Below, piece by piece: positions 11,621 to 26,100 of a stretch of 64,000 bases of DNA. Source of the stretch: Branchiostoma lanceolatum (Eukaryota; Chordata; Leptocardii; Amphioxiformes; Branchiostomatidae); the NCBI RefSeq assembly GCF_035083965.1, contig NC_089725.1, positions 28,653,925 through 28,717,924 of the forward strand, given 5' to 3'. Numbering within the stretch: the first letter of the stretch is position 1; each line of letters begins with the position of its first letter. The notes beneath the pieces are model-generated. The model was not told the DNA's origin and ran no database searches. It worked only from the letters and a program-made list of their open reading frames with translations. The position numbers and the translations under genes were made by a program.

Positions 11621-14150
11621 CCTGGACATGCTGTGGTCTTGATTTTTGGGTGGCAGATAGTTTGTGATGTAATAAAAAAAGTGGTGTAGGTTTGGGCCCC
11701 CTAGCATCTTGCTCTGGAACTGCAGTGGCGTTATTGTGAAAATCTTCTAAGGAGAATAACTGGACATGTTATATTTTAAGCCTCTACGATGCTCCGCGCG
11801 ATCGCTATACAGTGAAGCTCAATAGGCGATCTACGATAATAGAGGCTAAAATTCTACAGCAGTTCTAGGAAAATACGAATTTTGAAATGACAATCTTAAG
11901 TTGGACTTTGGTACTTGAAGGCATGACTATTTCTTGTTCTTTTCTGAGCTGGTATTAGGTACTTAGAAGTTAGGTACGTCTATCAGTTTATTAGACATTT
12001 TGTACATCATACACAGTCTAGTCATAAACCCTCAGGTGTGTTAGGCGGGAATCTCTAAAGACTGGACTTGGTGGACATAACGGGAGAGACCAGTGGAAGT
12101 CCAACGGTCAGGAAGGTGGGGACAGTACAGCCTGGTGGAGCACTCAGAGCAGGGCAAGGCAGGTAAGAAACACAAAAGCTACTCGGGCAACTGGAAAAGT
12201 TTTGTAAATTGAAAAGTGTTCTAACTTAGAGTTAGACTTGTCATCCACTGCTCCCATCTCATCATTGCAGGTGTAAGATCAGTGTAACAGTTATAAGATT
12301 CTGAATTACAAGCTTCTGTATCCTTGCAAGGAAAAACGCAAGAAGTCCAATCAGTAAGACAGTTACAGTATCTGATATGTACCCTTGGGTCTCATCACTC
12401 ACACAGTGAACTGATTCTATAACCAAATCTAAGTTAGTAGTAACAAAAACTGTTACAGTAACTGAAAGGAAACCAACCCAAAATGATCATGAATCTGTAG
12501 AAACTTGACTCCACAAGTGATGACAAAAGCCCATTGAAATTTTATGTATTTTATTCATAAAGCATTTCGTGCAAAGCAATAGATTATGTGTTTTGATTGT
12601 GTACCAAAATGGACATACACACACACAGATACCAACACATACACACTCAGACTTATCATACGTTACGTACTACACACAGGCATGTACATGTACATGCACA
12701 CACATAGACATGCATACTGACACAGATGTACATGTGTACAAACACACATTCAAACATACAATCATACGCACACACGCAAGCACACATGAATTAACACACA
12801 GTCGTGTACATGCATAACATTGTAGGTGTCACGAAGTAACCCATCAACCTGACAGTGTCTAAAGCATTGAATTTTGTCCAAACTGAATATTCTTATCTCG
12901 AGGGGGAAATTTACTGAAAGGGTCCTTATAGATATAAATTAATTGTAGTCCCAGATCCACTGAGGGTCTGACCAACCATCCATCACTTCTACTGGACAGG
13001 TACGTATTTGAATACTGTATCAGGAATCAGGATGATTCAGCCCTTTACCAACTCGGCAGAGTCAACTCGGCCCAACACCTTGGTCATTTATTCGGCCATG
13101 GTTTAAGGATTATGTTTCAGGGTTAAGGGAGCACACCCCAGTTTATTTGGGGTTTCAATTGGAGGCTGCGCACCCTCGAGTCTAGGTACTGTCTCTTCCA
13201 GGGAAGTATTCCGAAGTAAATCAACTGTGTATGGGATGAAAGCCTATCCCTTCAGCTACAGGACCAGCTGAGTTCTGTTTCTTCTACCTCTCTGATTTTG
13301 GTAAATCAGGAGACAAAAACATAATTTTCACGTCAAAAATGATGGTCAAATTTTGGCACTTTTGTGTAGGATAAAACTCGTAGAAAAAAATTTCTGGGTA
13401 GAAACGACTGATGTTGTCAGAAAGAGCAAAACCTAGCGTATAGTCGAGCCAATTATAAAGAAAATTCTAGTACTTAGATTTCTTTAATCATCCACGGCGC
13501 GAGGCATGTCAGCATGACCCACAGAACGCAAGAAAGGTCAATCCCGGGCCAAGGGACATTTCACCATCAACGCGGATGGATATCCAGAAGCAAGGCTCAG
13601 ATCGAAACGAAATTTTCACCCAAAACACACCAATTCATACGCTTTTCAGCCATGCTAGTATCTAATATCAGTTCGAAGCACATTATGAGAAATCTAAACT
13701 CAAACCCAGCCCCTCGAAACCCTTTCGTCACTTTTTTGTCGGGCACTTCTGTGGACCCCGGTCGCGGAAGAACTGGGGTGTGCACCGTTAAGGTGGTGTG
13801 TTATGCCGAAGGGCGGTTATACCGGCTATACAGGTTTAGGATTAGGGGTAGGGTGTTGGGCCGTATTGACCGAGGGGTTGGGCCAAACTTGGTCTGATTT
13901 AGCCATGGGCCATGTTGGTAAAGGCCGTAGCGTCCAGCATCCCTCAGTACCGTATCTAATACAGCATGATCTATGTTGATGGGATACTTTTCCAGATAAA
14001 GTAACAACAGGATATTTGACTTATGTTTAAATACGGTAGTGTAAGCTGGCCATGCACACACACATAATTACAGATCCGTGAGTCATTGTCCATGATATGA
14101 GCCTGGTTTGTGTCTGTTAAATCCGTCCGGTTTCTTCCTCTAGGCTGACT
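11621..14150. other. Intergenic, CA-rich stretch, no gene recognised
   Basis: A degenerate CA/CACA-rich region lies at about 12,610-12,800. The rest holds only short open frames without recognisable domains. Confidence 0.45.
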
Positions 14151-14159
14151 GAGTTAAGT

Positions 14160-14605
14160 CCTAACAGTTATTGCACAATTGGTAAGGTATTCCATGTGGG
14201 TCTCATATATATATATATTGATGATGATGATGATGATATATATGGATATCAAAATTTGTTAAGTCTTAACAGTTATTGCACAATTGGTAAAGTATTCCAC
14301 ATGGGTCTTAGTTATCAAAATTTTTAAAGTCCTAATTGTTATAATGGCATCAGGGGTTTTTCTAGAAATAAATAACAAGAGGAGCACACACAGGCGAGGG
14401 AGTGAATCCTATGTATTCATGGAAGAATCCAATGCTGTGTTAAGACTGTATGTTGCATATTAAACTAAAACCTGAATTCGACAAGGGGGCACTGGGCTAT
14501 AACAAGAGGGCACAGCGCCCCTCTTTCCCGATTTAGATGAACCCCTGATGGCATGATTGGTAAGGCATTCCACGTGGGTCCTAGTTATCAAAATTTGCTT
14601 CCATA
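14160..14605. repeat. Local tandem duplication of a ~110-bp unit
   Basis: The unit with AACAGTTATTGCACAATTGG, TATTCCA.GTGGGTC and TATCAAAATTTG occurs at about 14,160-14,255 and 14,263-14,330. A third copy is split by an inserted element, with its parts at about 14,328-14,350 and 14,548-14,600. The first copy also contains (AT)n and (GAT)n runs. Confidence 0.6.
14351..14547. mobile_element. Short hAT-like MITE
   Basis: The 197-bp insertion has ends CAGGGGTTTTTCTAGA and GATTTAGATGAACCCCTG, which form imperfect inverted repeats. ATGGCAT directly abuts both sides (14,344-14,350 and 14,548-14,554). Removing the insertion and one ATGGCAT restores the third copy of the surrounding tandem repeat, so the boundaries are firm. 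The CAGGG-type ends and 7-8 bp duplication suggest hAT. Confidence 0.75.
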
Positions 14606-14724
14606 GTTAGGTGTTTTGTCTGCCAACAACTATCTTGGTGTCACCTGCAGCATAATTTTACCCTCTTCTCCACAACATAGAGGATGTTCAAGGACCAAGT
14701 TTTGCTGCATTCACATGTTTTAGG

Positions 14725-14960
14725 GTGACTGTCATATCTAAGTTATCATACATTTGTCATATCTAGTTATATTTGTTATATCTGGCTGTGATACATTTGT
14801 CATATCTGGTCATGATATATTTGTCAAATCTGGTTACATTTGTTGCATCTGGTTACATTTGTCGCATCTGGTTACATTTGTCGCATCTGGTTACATTTGT
14901 CGCATCTGGTTACATTTGTCACATCTGGTTATAACACATTTGTCATACCGGTATCTGGTT
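14725..14960. repeat. 19-bp minisatellite
   Basis: Tandem variants of TCTGGTTACATTTGTCGCA. The central units are nearly identical and the outer units decay to CATATCTGGTTATGATA-like forms. No coding sense is apparent. Confidence 0.85.
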
Positions 14961-15526
14961 ATGATACCTCGAGTCAAATTATCATACATGTGACAGGTCT
15001 GGTTGTAATACATTAATCATCAATTTCCAATGTATTCTTGATTAAAAACCTTTTATTTGATAAATTTTCTAATCTACATGTACAGCTGTGTTGACTTGCT
15101 TACATGTAGGCTTCTTACCTAAACCTCCCGATGTCCTGTTTGGTTCAATAATGTAAATAATTTGTTGTGTTATTGTTTATCATTTTGAACAAGGGCATTA
15201 AATAGGATATCCTACATTCATTTTTTTGATAATGTCCTTGCTTTGAATAACCATTAATAGAGTGTGTACACATAATTTAGGGTGGCACAAGCCAATTCCT
15301 TGCACATGTAAATTTGTGGTTTGAATAAATGAAATATATTTTTTGGAAATAAATGAATATGTGATATTTTTGGCATGGTACACTAGATGCCTTTCAGGGT
15401 TTACGGTTTTGGTTTTACATGTAGGTTACTATCAAGTCCTAAGTTGTAATATGCAGATTGCATTTTGCTGATATTCCAACATCATCAGCTGAAATATGAA
15501 GAAAGTCTGATATTCTACTCGGGCTT

Positions 15527-15532
15527 TTTATT
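15527..15532 (-). terminator. Polyadenylation signal of the polycystin gene
   Basis: AATAAA on the minus strand (TTTATT on the plus strand), about 48 bases past the TAG stop of exon 39. The position fits a short 3' untranslated region. No other signal is closer. Confidence 0.7.
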
Positions 15533-15579
15533 AATAAGACCAATAGTAATACATATTATGACATTGCTTCATACAATTT

Positions 15580-17137
15580 TTAAAACCACAAGCTAGGACT
15601 CTCAGAGTACCTGAGCATTCTGTTCCTCTCCTCTCTGCGCCTCTCTTCCCTGCGTCTCTCTTCTCTTCGCTTCTCTTCCCTACTTTTCTCATCTCTGTCC
15701 AGCTCCTCCAACAGCTGGTGCATCTGGTCCAGCTGAGTGAACTGACCTTCCCTAGCGGCCGGCTGCCGCTGCGTTTCAGGCCTGTTTGCGGCAGCCCTGA
15801 CCTTGTGCACCGCCCCGCACACCTCCTCCCACAGGAACGCCATCATGCGCACGTCCTCGGGGTCGTCAGCCTTCACAGCCATGTACACGTCCATGATGAT
15901 GGTCATGAACATGGACAGGAGGATGAACTGCATGGTGACCTGGAAGGACAGGAAGATCGCGGGGCCCCAGACGGGGGAGCCCTCTCTCAGATCGGCAAAT
16001 GGAAAGGAGCCCAGCATCATGTTGAACAGGCTCGTGTACGTGCCCAGCAGGCTGCTGTACCCCGGCACGGTGGTGCCGAGGACGAGGTTAGCTGCCAGTG
16101 CAAACGCCGTGAAGACGATGCCCGACATGACCAAGAAGCTGATGAGAGGCTTTGCTGTCTTCTTCATGGTGAACAGCAGCGCGTTGACGTGCTTGTTGAA
16201 CTTGAGGAGGCGGATGAACTTGACCAAGGTGCAGCAGGTGAGCATTCCGAGCAGGTAGGTGTACACCTGGTGCCACATGGCGGCAGCTCGGTACAGGTGG
16301 AACAGGGCGCGACCCTCCTTCAGGTGTCCCGAAACCTCGTCTGTCGTGCTCTGGGTGCGGAAGTACAGCCCCATGGTGGCCATGCCTGTGGTGATGATGA
16401 GCATCTCCAGCCAGCTCCAGGGGTCCGTCAGGTAGGCTATCGCATGTGTTTTGAATCGCAGAACTGCATGGAAGAAGGAAAACGGTTAAAACAAGGAACC
16501 TAGCTACTGTGTGTAAGAGACAGAAGTCATAGGGGTACTTACTACTGACCTTTCTACCATAACTAAATACAATCAAGATTATTCAGTCAGTGGTGTCTAA
16601 CTGTATATAGATTTTATCTGTCACAAGTTCTCCAAATATGGCCGATTGATTGATTGATTGATTGATTGACATCTTTATCATTTGAAGTGTCTCACTTTCT
16701 GTAAAATTTTGTCTGGGTGCAACAGTGGACTGCAGACTACATTCTTGCACTCACACAACTAAGTAAGTAGGATGCAGTAAAAGGCAAATGACACCCACCT
16801 TCCCTGACGAGGCTGAAGAGCAGGAAGATGATCAGGACCATCCTCAGGACCAGCAGCAGGACCTGGCCGTCGTGGTGGATCCTGAAGATCACCAGTTCTG
16901 TTGCCGTGGAGACACGACCGGTGATGCTGAACTCTGTCGTCATGGTGACCACTCCGAAGAGGTTGGCGTGAGGGTTGTACAGAACCGCCTCCATGAAGAC
17001 GGCTCGGGTCCGGTTGTCCAGCCAGCCGTTGGAGCGGAGACGCGCCAGGGTTTGAAGGCTGTCGTTGAGCGTCCTGCCGAGGGCGGCCGTATAGCCACCT
17101 CCGGAGTACATGCCGTGGTCCCCGACATAGAGGAAAC
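15580..17137 (-). CDS. Exons 38-39: end of TOP domain, channel helices 7-11 and C-terminal tail
   Basis: Exon 38 (16,799-17,137) completes the TOP domain ([18 protein letters not shown]) and gives helix 7, [18 protein letters not shown]. Exon 39 (15,580-16,463) holds [38 protein letters not shown], the S4-S5-like [28 protein letters not shown], the pore region [13 protein letters not shown] and the last helix [19 protein letters not shown]. At the filter position polycystin-2 has Leu-Gly-Asp, while here it is Leu-Gly-Ser, so the acidic residue is missing. The tail has a short coiled-coil-like stretch ([17 protein letters not shown]) and a simple Arg/Glu run ([13 protein letters not shown]) before the TAG stop. 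Confidence 0.95.
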
Positions 17138-20100
17138 CTGCAGAGATGGGGATGAGTGAATGGGTGTTAGATAGGCTTGTTGGTGGGTATTGGCCATGAA
17201 GTAACAGACTATGTAATATCTATATATACCTGTTTGTATGCATGCTTGATAACAAAATTTGAATGAATAATAGGACCTAAAAACTACTTGGCACAGGATG
17301 GAATCTTGCCAGAATACAACGGATAAGAATTGTCTTCCAGTGAGGCTTGGAATCTTCATTGGCTTGTCAGCTGGTATACTATACAGGTCATGAAAAGCTC
17401 TCCAGGATGTGTTTTTGGTTAACGATAGAGTGTGTACCGGTACATGACTTGCTACTTACCTGCTCAATGCCATTTTGGTGGTCATTATCAATAGACAGAT
17501 CTAAGCGTACATAGACCATTACTACTGCCTGACTGACTAACCGTTATTGATATCCCCATACGCGTAGTCCCACGGGGACAGGACAGTCCGGTTGTCGGTG
17601 CTGTTGTCGTGATCGGTGTGGTTAGTTGCCACCCCCCAGCTGCCGCTGTAGCTGCCCGTGTCCACCTCACCTGCGGAGTACTCGTCCAGACAACCGGCCA
17701 CAACGTGCGCCATGGCGGCAGAAACGCTGCAGTCTTGCTCTGAATAGAACACGGACTCCGAGTCAGAATCAAGCACGACAGACACAACAAAAACTTATTG
17801 AGAAGGGACCTCTGCAGGCACCCTGGATCAAGTTTGACTAGAATTTCTGTCAGCTTCAGTAACTGTAAAGTCATGAATCTAATGGCATATCATTGAGACA
17901 AAACTATTTTGTGATTAAACATAACCAGGTAAAAATATCAGGTGGAAACCTGGGACCTACTAGTTTTAGTATCTGTTATTGAGTCACATTCTCAAGTCAA
18001 ATCATGTACGGAAATGACACAATGAATTTGGTATGCAGAAAGGACCTAACCTTGTCTGGTGCGGACTTGTCGTAGTTGTAAGGGGGAGATGGCACGGGTC
18101 AGGTGCTCGGGTAGAGTCAGGTTGTCCTCACACGACCTCCCGTTGTACCAGGCTGGGCAGTGAACAGCAGGCAGGACGCCCTGCTCCAGCCAGGTCCAGT
18201 AGGACGCGGGGTCAGAGATCTGGGGAAAAATGGAAAACCATGAGACCACTAAGTAAGGCACTAACCCATCCAAATCATGTGGAAAGATCAGATCAAATAG
18301 GACACTGGAATAGCACTAGGGGTCAAGCAGAAACAGTACTACCAAGAAGCCGCTGATGCAGAGCGGCAAGGGGTTAAATACTATTAGAAAAATCTAGTGC
18401 ACTTTGCATACTGATTTCTCAACCACTGTCCATGAAGTGGAAGGCCATTTAATAATTGGTGAAAGAAAGATTCACTTAATATGTTTGCAGGACTGATGCA
18501 GACTGTTTTGACAATCTCACTGCCAAGGGCTTATTGGCCCTTCCCCAAGCTCTAGGGGGCCATTAAGTTGGGTGGACCACTGGGAATGTTAGTCAGGTTA
18601 AGTAATAACCTCAGGTAAAAGAAATACATGTAGATAAACAATTCATGACACCTCAAAATTAGAGTCTTGTCAAGAATCTTGTACCAACCTTTAGGAACGT
18701 GGGGCTGCCTTCCAGAGCTCTCCTGATGGAGTTGTTCATGTGGAAGGCCAAGCTGCTCCTCTCGGTGTAGGACATCACCATCAGGACGGACAGGAACGTG
18801 CCGTAGAGCAACATCTCCTTCAGCAGATGGCGGCACCTCTTCCTCCTGATGCGGTGAGCTCTGTCTCTGGCTAGGTCTTCACCAGTAGGGGGAGTTCTGG
18901 CAGCCACCTCAGGAGTAGACTTTCAAGGACAAACACATTTGTAGACAAACCAACGAGTGAGTCCCTTATGCAGCCCAGATACGAACAGCCATGACTGATC
19001 AATCCAGTATCCAAGTGTTTAAAAATTCTTTTTATCTCAGACTGTAAACTAATTATCATCAATTGAAAGCAACTAGTTTGAAACAAACCTTGGACTTAGA
19101 TATGAGTGAGTCTTTTATGTACAATGTAATTCAACCAGCCACTACAGTGTGGAGCTGGACAGATCAGGTGTGTTAAAGAAGAAAAAGGACAGTAAAGTTG
19201 TTATACTGAATTTGTTTCTTCAGCCTTAAAAAGAATGCATATTTCACAATAACATACAAGAGAGATGATACCAGTCATGGCAGTAGGCAAGTTTCAGAAT
19301 GACGGGTAAGAGAAATGACACCAGTAGACTTGATTGTAAATAATTTTGTTATAAGTAAATGACATGCATTTTGCTTCCTCAATGATTGCCTAAAGATGAG
19401 CCAGTTTTTGACGGTTGCTGGACTCACCTGTTCAGCCACAATCTGCAGGTACTCTTCATCACCTGCAGGTTCTGTAGGGGCCGGGTCCTCTTCTGTTGTA
19501 GGTTTCTGATGAGTCAAACACACAAACAAACGTGTCAAAAGTAAGACTTAAGGCCAAACCAAGTTAATGGCAAACTTTGGTTCTTTTAGAAAGAATATGA
19601 TGAAGAGGGGGTGGGTGAAATGAAATAAAAAGAAGCAGCTCAGTCATTTTCATAGTGTTTCCCTGGAATCCTTTTTCCCAGAGTATAGCATATATGAAAT
19701 AGATTACTTAGATTGAAATACCTTTTCAAAACATTTACTGATTGCAAAAAAAAGGAGTACAATCATTTCTCCTATTCTCATGTAACTAAATATTGTTGTG
19801 AAGTATCAGCCATAGCAGGTCCAATTTTGTGCCATTGGAAAACTATCAAGAAGAGAAGGGGTACATGCCAGTCTGAGTGTATCAAACCTTATAGTCTGTT
19901 CTTTTGCAGCTAATGTCCTACTCTACAAAACTGGACCAGGTATATTACACCAACCAGTTATGCAAAACAAACAAAACCATAGCAGAAATGATTACCCTGA
20001 TGAGCAACCCCAGGACGACAGCCGCAGCCAGCACTTTGACCGGCTGGATCAGGATCATGTCCGTCACGAACGACGCGATGAAGGCGGTAAACCAGGCCTC

Positions 20101-23100
20101 CGCCTTGTCACGCCTGAAGCTGAGGGTGTACAGGACCGTGAAGAACGCGGCAACGAAGCTGACAGCAAACGCCAGCAGTCCGGCTGAAAACAAGCCAGGA
20201 GTTCAGGAATCAACAAAACATTTCTGTTCTACATGACATCTAGAAGCAGAGCTGTGTTCAACCTGACTCAAAAGTAAAAGTAGCACTAAGGCCAGAACAA
20301 TTCAATCTTTCAAGAATTATTACTGCTGACCTGGAATATCAACATGAAAACAGAGGGGAAAGTTTGGATCTTTGTAGTACAGACAGCTGTATAGTCAGAG
20401 TGAATGAATATAAAGGCAGTCAAGTTTTCCCCCCATTCCCCTGTTCTCATCTACATCTCTTAGCTTGCTGAAGTCTTGCTAGAAAAAATGTGTGAGAACC
20501 AAGAAAATAGATTGGCATGGCCTAAAGTTTCAGAAATCTAAGAACAGTGACATTTGTGTGCTCACCGACAGTCGTTGCCCACCAAGGCAGACTGCACCTT
20601 CTTCCGTTCTCAGTCTCTTGAGTTTTCATATCTGCATGTTTGAGTTGAAAAGTTGAAAACAAAGTTAGCTCTTCACCTTGGTGGAGATGTTGCCACCTTC
20701 AACAAGTGGACATTTCACGAACAGAGATTTCTTAACAAATAGACAAGTACTTTCATACATAAAGTTTTCTCCTAAATTTGTCTTAAAGATAAATTCAAGA
20801 GCTTTGCAGATATGCTGTTATTAATCTTCTTGATGTGTGCCTTTATCTAAAATGATTATGATACTGTGTTAAACAGGAATAAAATGATGCTGTCTATCAT
20901 TATCATTATTTATATAGGATCTCCAAATCCATAGGATCTCCAAATCATCTCCAAAATGCACCTTTTGTGTCGGCATGTTTTCTCACTGGTGTGCTGCTTG
21001 GTTTGGGAGCAGCATTCCTGTAGAGCAGCACAATCAGGGCGTTGATGGGAAAGACGATGGCCGCGCTCTCTATCGCGATCATGATCTGAGGAAAACACAC
21101 AACATTGCACCAACCTGTTATAGGTTCAGACATTGAAAATGCAGTCTGGAACTAGGAGATCCGAGAACCCGACCATAAAAACTTTTTTCAGTCTTCTTCA
21201 CAGGTGCGTTGCAATTCCAATTTTCTACTAGTATGTTGAAAAGTTTGAATCCTAACCCTCCTTAAGATCCAAACCAGTATACCAGAATCAGAGAGGAGCC
21301 ACACTAGGCAAATAGCTTCAGACAACTTCAAAAATAATGTCAATGATGAAAAATAATGTAAAGATGTAATTTGAGAGACATGAAAGTATGTCACAGTGTA
21401 CTGGAAGGCAATATTTCAGGAAGACTAAAATTGTACATGTTGAAAACATTTAGATTGTTCATTTAGTTCTAACTATTGAGAGGTACAGAAGTATTATCTT
21501 CAAACTGTACAGTCACCTGTTTAGGAGGTTACACAATTCCATACACGTACCTCTGGTAGGGAGATTGGAAGCTCCATTTCCACTCCCATGATCCGGATGG
21601 GCTCTGGGGGGTCGAAGTTGTCTGCCTGCCTGAAGAACATGATGTTGGTCAGCATGGCGGAGTAGACCGTGGACATGCAGCACGCCAGGCGCTGGGCACG
21701 GGTAAAGGGGCTGCGGGCAGGGCGACCAATCACAGAGTAGAACAGGTGGCCATCGTGGAAGTCTCTGTGAATTTGTAAAGATTAATGGATTTGAGTAGGT
21801 ACTGTGCAATGTTTGTTTGTTTCTTTGTTTTGGACAAAGATTAATGTCCTCAAGGCGGAACATCAGTTTTTACTGTAACTGTAACAGTAAGTACAAGCTG
21901 CATTAGACCAGACTGATAGGCTTGATCCACTCACTACCAGATGGACGTCTACTCTTAAGTGTCATCAACTTCTAACTTTCAACATTCATTACAGTCCCTG
22001 TCACCTATAAATAGAATAGCGTACTAGATATTAGACATGTTATACCATACAGATTAGTATAGACTTGTTGTTTAGAACTGTTTATTAAGTTGCCATACAT
22101 TGTGTCCGTTACAATTGTTGTGCAATAAATCTTGAATTGAATTGTAATCTCACTTTGCGGCCCTTTCACTGATCAGGTTGGACACTTCTGCCATCTCCTC
22201 TGGGGAGGCTACAAAAACCATGCGGTCGATTCTGCCGTCATCTTCATCCAGAGCTAGCCACCTGCAGGAGAGGTACAAATAGGAGAATCATTTTCACTCA
22301 ATGTAACCTGCAAAGTTTAGCAGTTTTACACAAGAATCAAGTTGCATGTAAATCCTAGAAAACATCACAAACATTAGTCCACACATCTTTCCACCAGGAA
22401 CTTCTCCACCCTGAGAAACCGAGGAAGACTCCCTAGTGATTGGAAGGCCAGATTGTCAAAGACACAGGACTAAGAATCAGTGTCTAGAGCCCTGGACAGT
22501 GCAACATAGAGGAACCTACATGCGACTGAGGGGACTTTGACTTTATTTGGGATCCACAATTAGCTTACAATATGAATGTAGCTATTCTTCCTGAGAGCAA
22601 GTGGACAGCTCCTGGTCTAGGCACTTTGGCAGTTGAGCAGGCAAATCCTATACAGAATATTATGCTTGTACTGAGACAACTGATTTGAGAAGATTCTGTG
22701 TCTGAAATGGTCAGAGATATTCCAGATGAAAGGAGCCCTCTTGACACACAGTATAACTGTCGTAAATTAAATACAATCATGAAATTTCATGTAAATTGTC
22801 CAATGTTACTTGTTGCAGATGAAGAAGTCGACCCTTCCTGAGCACACATGTTGAATCACCACCTTACTCAGGAACCTGCAAAGATAAAATTGTGTAAGAA
22901 CTTTTCTTAAAAAACTTTCTTATAGTATGCAATCATGCTGACCTCAAGATTTCTTTAAACCTCAAGTCCTCTTTATCAGAAACGCATTACAACAGACTTC
23001 CATTTTCCTATCTTCTCAGGTAGTATGAACTAAAACAAACTATATCCATAAACATTGGTGACAGTCTATGGGGAAATTGAGGGTAAGACAATGTTGAACT

Positions 23101-26100
23101 TACCTGTTCATGCTTGTCCCAAAAATGTCAAATGTTGCATGCAAATCAGTGCTATTAGTTTGTATATACAGCATGCAAAGATAAATTCTGAGAAACTTAT
23201 TTCCTTGTCAAAGCAAAAGCTACATTTTCTCCTCATTGATAATGAATTCACAATTCAAGATACTAAATATCCCAAGCTCACCATCCTGGGCTGGGGCCGG
23301 CGTTGTCGTGCCAGACGTGGATGTGCGTGAGCGGTCCGAGCAACTCTTCAGAAGATACCAGGAAGGAGTCCACGCTGCCCCCTCCAAACAGCTGACGTCG
23401 GTCGTCACGCAGGGCCAGAGGCTCGCTCTCACCGCGGAACCCAAACACCGTGAGTGAAACCTGCATTCAAAAAATAGATGATTATGCAGAAATCATGTCA
23501 AGCTTTTGCCTAGGCCAAACCAATTCATTTCCTTAGCTTGATTATCAGGTATTTAAAAGAAAAAAAAGTTAGCAAGAGGTTTGAAGAAAACAGAAGGCTG
23601 GTAGGAAAACCTGCATATTATAATAGAATATTCACTCGCTGATTCTTTGGGTACAAAGGTAAAGACTTGCCCCTGAAGTTCTGTTTTAATGTTGATCTTT
23701 TCGGGCCTCAAAACAACCTTCCTTGATTTGACCTTGATACTTTCCCGAACTACATACCATTTTCAAAGGTTAACACTCAGATACCTGCCCATGACAAACT
23801 AATGAGGATGGTAATACCCATGCTATTCCCTAAGAAACACAAAGTACAATACCTGTGCAGTGGTGCCGGCATCTAAGCGAAAGCCTGTGTAGACAGTGAC
23901 TATGTAATGGTAGCCAGGGTCAGCGTTCAACTTGTGACTAGTTGGTGTGGTCACGCCCACCTACATGGTGAGATAAGAAAATGCATGTTTTAAAAGTCAT
24001 CAAAACTGCATCATAAATACAGTTTGTACATAGGGGTGCCACAGGCAAGTCAAGACGGTTCAAAGATCTTTCTCATCTATCAGCACTTCTCAGATTTTGG
24101 CAGTCATAACATTTATCAATAGAAATCTTTTTTGCAACTTTCCAAAATTTGCTTGACTGGAAGGAACACTGGGATACTGAAAATGAAAAAAAGTGATCTC
24201 GAACCAGTTTAGCTCCATGAACAGTTGAGCTAATCTTCCACTGGTTGTGACAGAGAAGACAGATGCTATGCATATATACGGTATACACAGGATAATTGTA
24301 CAGGGGAAATTCCACTCGCTCTTTTTGACAAATACACTAGAATAGTGGACCGCAGCTTAACGTCCCCCCCCCCCCCAAAGACCGAGCCCCTTTCACGCAG
24401 TGTGCAGGTACAGGTTGGATGAGGGACGCAGTCGATATTCAACCTCACAACTTCTTGGTCCAGAGGCAAGGTTGTTAACCACCTTGTAGACTATGGTCGC
24501 TGCACCTGTGGTACTAACCTTTGTCAGGTCCGTTCTGTCTGCCTTTCTGGCCGTCAGAAGTCCCAGCAGGAACAGACCGAACACGGAGAGGACAGCGATG
24601 AGCCCCATCGGGTTCTCGGCAATGTTGGCACTCAGCGCTAGGTCAAAGTTGATTGGGTTGGGCGGGACAAACCCGGCGAACTTGGTCAGGTGATCGCAGC
24701 GGCAGTGGAGGTGGGTGGTGTTGGACAGCGGGCCCACCTGTTTCAACAGTGTGAAGTGGGACAGTAAAGAATCAGACTTCTGTTACAGTACCGTAGTACA
24801 TTCTCCATGAATACTTTTCATCAGTGCTCAGCCGGTATTACATCATCTATGATGTTAGCCAGACATATGTCGGCAGGGCTGTTTATGCATTTCCGAACCA
24901 GACCCATTCCCTTGTTAATTCTGTTACCTCCGCATCATTTTATCAGTGTTCACCACATAGTTTAAAGCTGCGGAAATATATTTCTTCCAGCTTGTTTTCC
25001 TCTGTCATTTTTAGGCTTTGCAAGATTCGATTAAAATTGACTGCCAACATCCTGGCAAGTTCAACCCCAAAGAACTGTATTATCCATACTGTACATCCTA
25101 TTCTTACCACAGATACACCAAATAACAGTTCCTCAAGCAGCTGGATAAAATTTCGAAATTGAAGATATCTTGTTTGAGCTCCTATAAAGTACAAAGAGTG
25201 TACAAAAAGTGGGCCTTTTTGGTATTAGTAATTTTTCATTGACAAATGGTACTTTCTTTCTTCTTTCCTTTCCACATTTCTCAGTGGAATAATGACAATG
25301 ACAATGAACTTTATTGCATATTCATGCCCAACATGGGCTAAATGCATTAGGTAACATGAAGTAAAAGAAAAGGAACATTGTGCTATATTCCATCTAAATC
25401 TACAGACTGAGTCTCTTCTCTCTTCTTAATAATATGAGAAGCCATTAATTTAAAAAAATGTTAAAACTTGCTTCACCTGATCTGAAACTCGATGACCTTA
25501 CTTTTGTGAGTAGTGATTTTCAAAACTTACCTTACACCCGTCACCTTCCCACAGGTGGGATGAGTTTTCTCCAAAGTAGACACATGCACTTTCCAATATA
25601 GACACTGTGACCTCGGTCTCAACAGGAGTACTGGTGTCTTCTGCTGCGGATTTGACACCTGGGGAAAAAAATGTATTGTCAATGAGCTGATTCATTTTCT
25701 ATCTCATCAAAGACAGCTTCAACCTTGGTGTACCATGTATCGCATCCTTTTCATTTTGTCTACCTTGTCTTCAAAGCAATATTTTACACAGATCCTGCCT
25801 GTCTGTGTGTGTCTGTTTGTCAGTCTGTGTGTATTTTTCTGATTCCCAACAAACAGAATGTAGCATTGCCATGCATCCTTTGAGTGCTACTATCTGTGGG
25901 GTTGTAAGGGTGTCAAAGCAGTATGGGTGAGGGGGTGAAGTCTGCCATCTCTGATTTCCTTCTTACTGCATGCAACTCAGACAGGGACATACCTAAGTAG
26001 AAAGTCGTCTTGTCTTGTATGTCCGACTCAGTAACATTCAGAGCTTCAGAAGGCAGAAGCCATGAGTACGGGTGGGACGTCAGGTTTGTATTGTTGTATG

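Noticed and set aside
15718..16503. Long open frame (261 codons) on the plus strand opposite exon 39, and a second plus-strand frame at 15,803-16,258
   Set aside because: They are antisense shadows of the GC-rich channel exon. Their translations (His/Asp/Glu- and Arg-rich) resemble no protein family, while the minus strand encodes a clear polycystin channel with splice sites and a poly(A) signal.
20962..21085. Strong donor GTGAGA inside exon 31 (near 20,982)
   Set aside because: Its phase 0 would bring the next exon in at ATA TGA, a stop. The weaker downstream donor keeps the frame.
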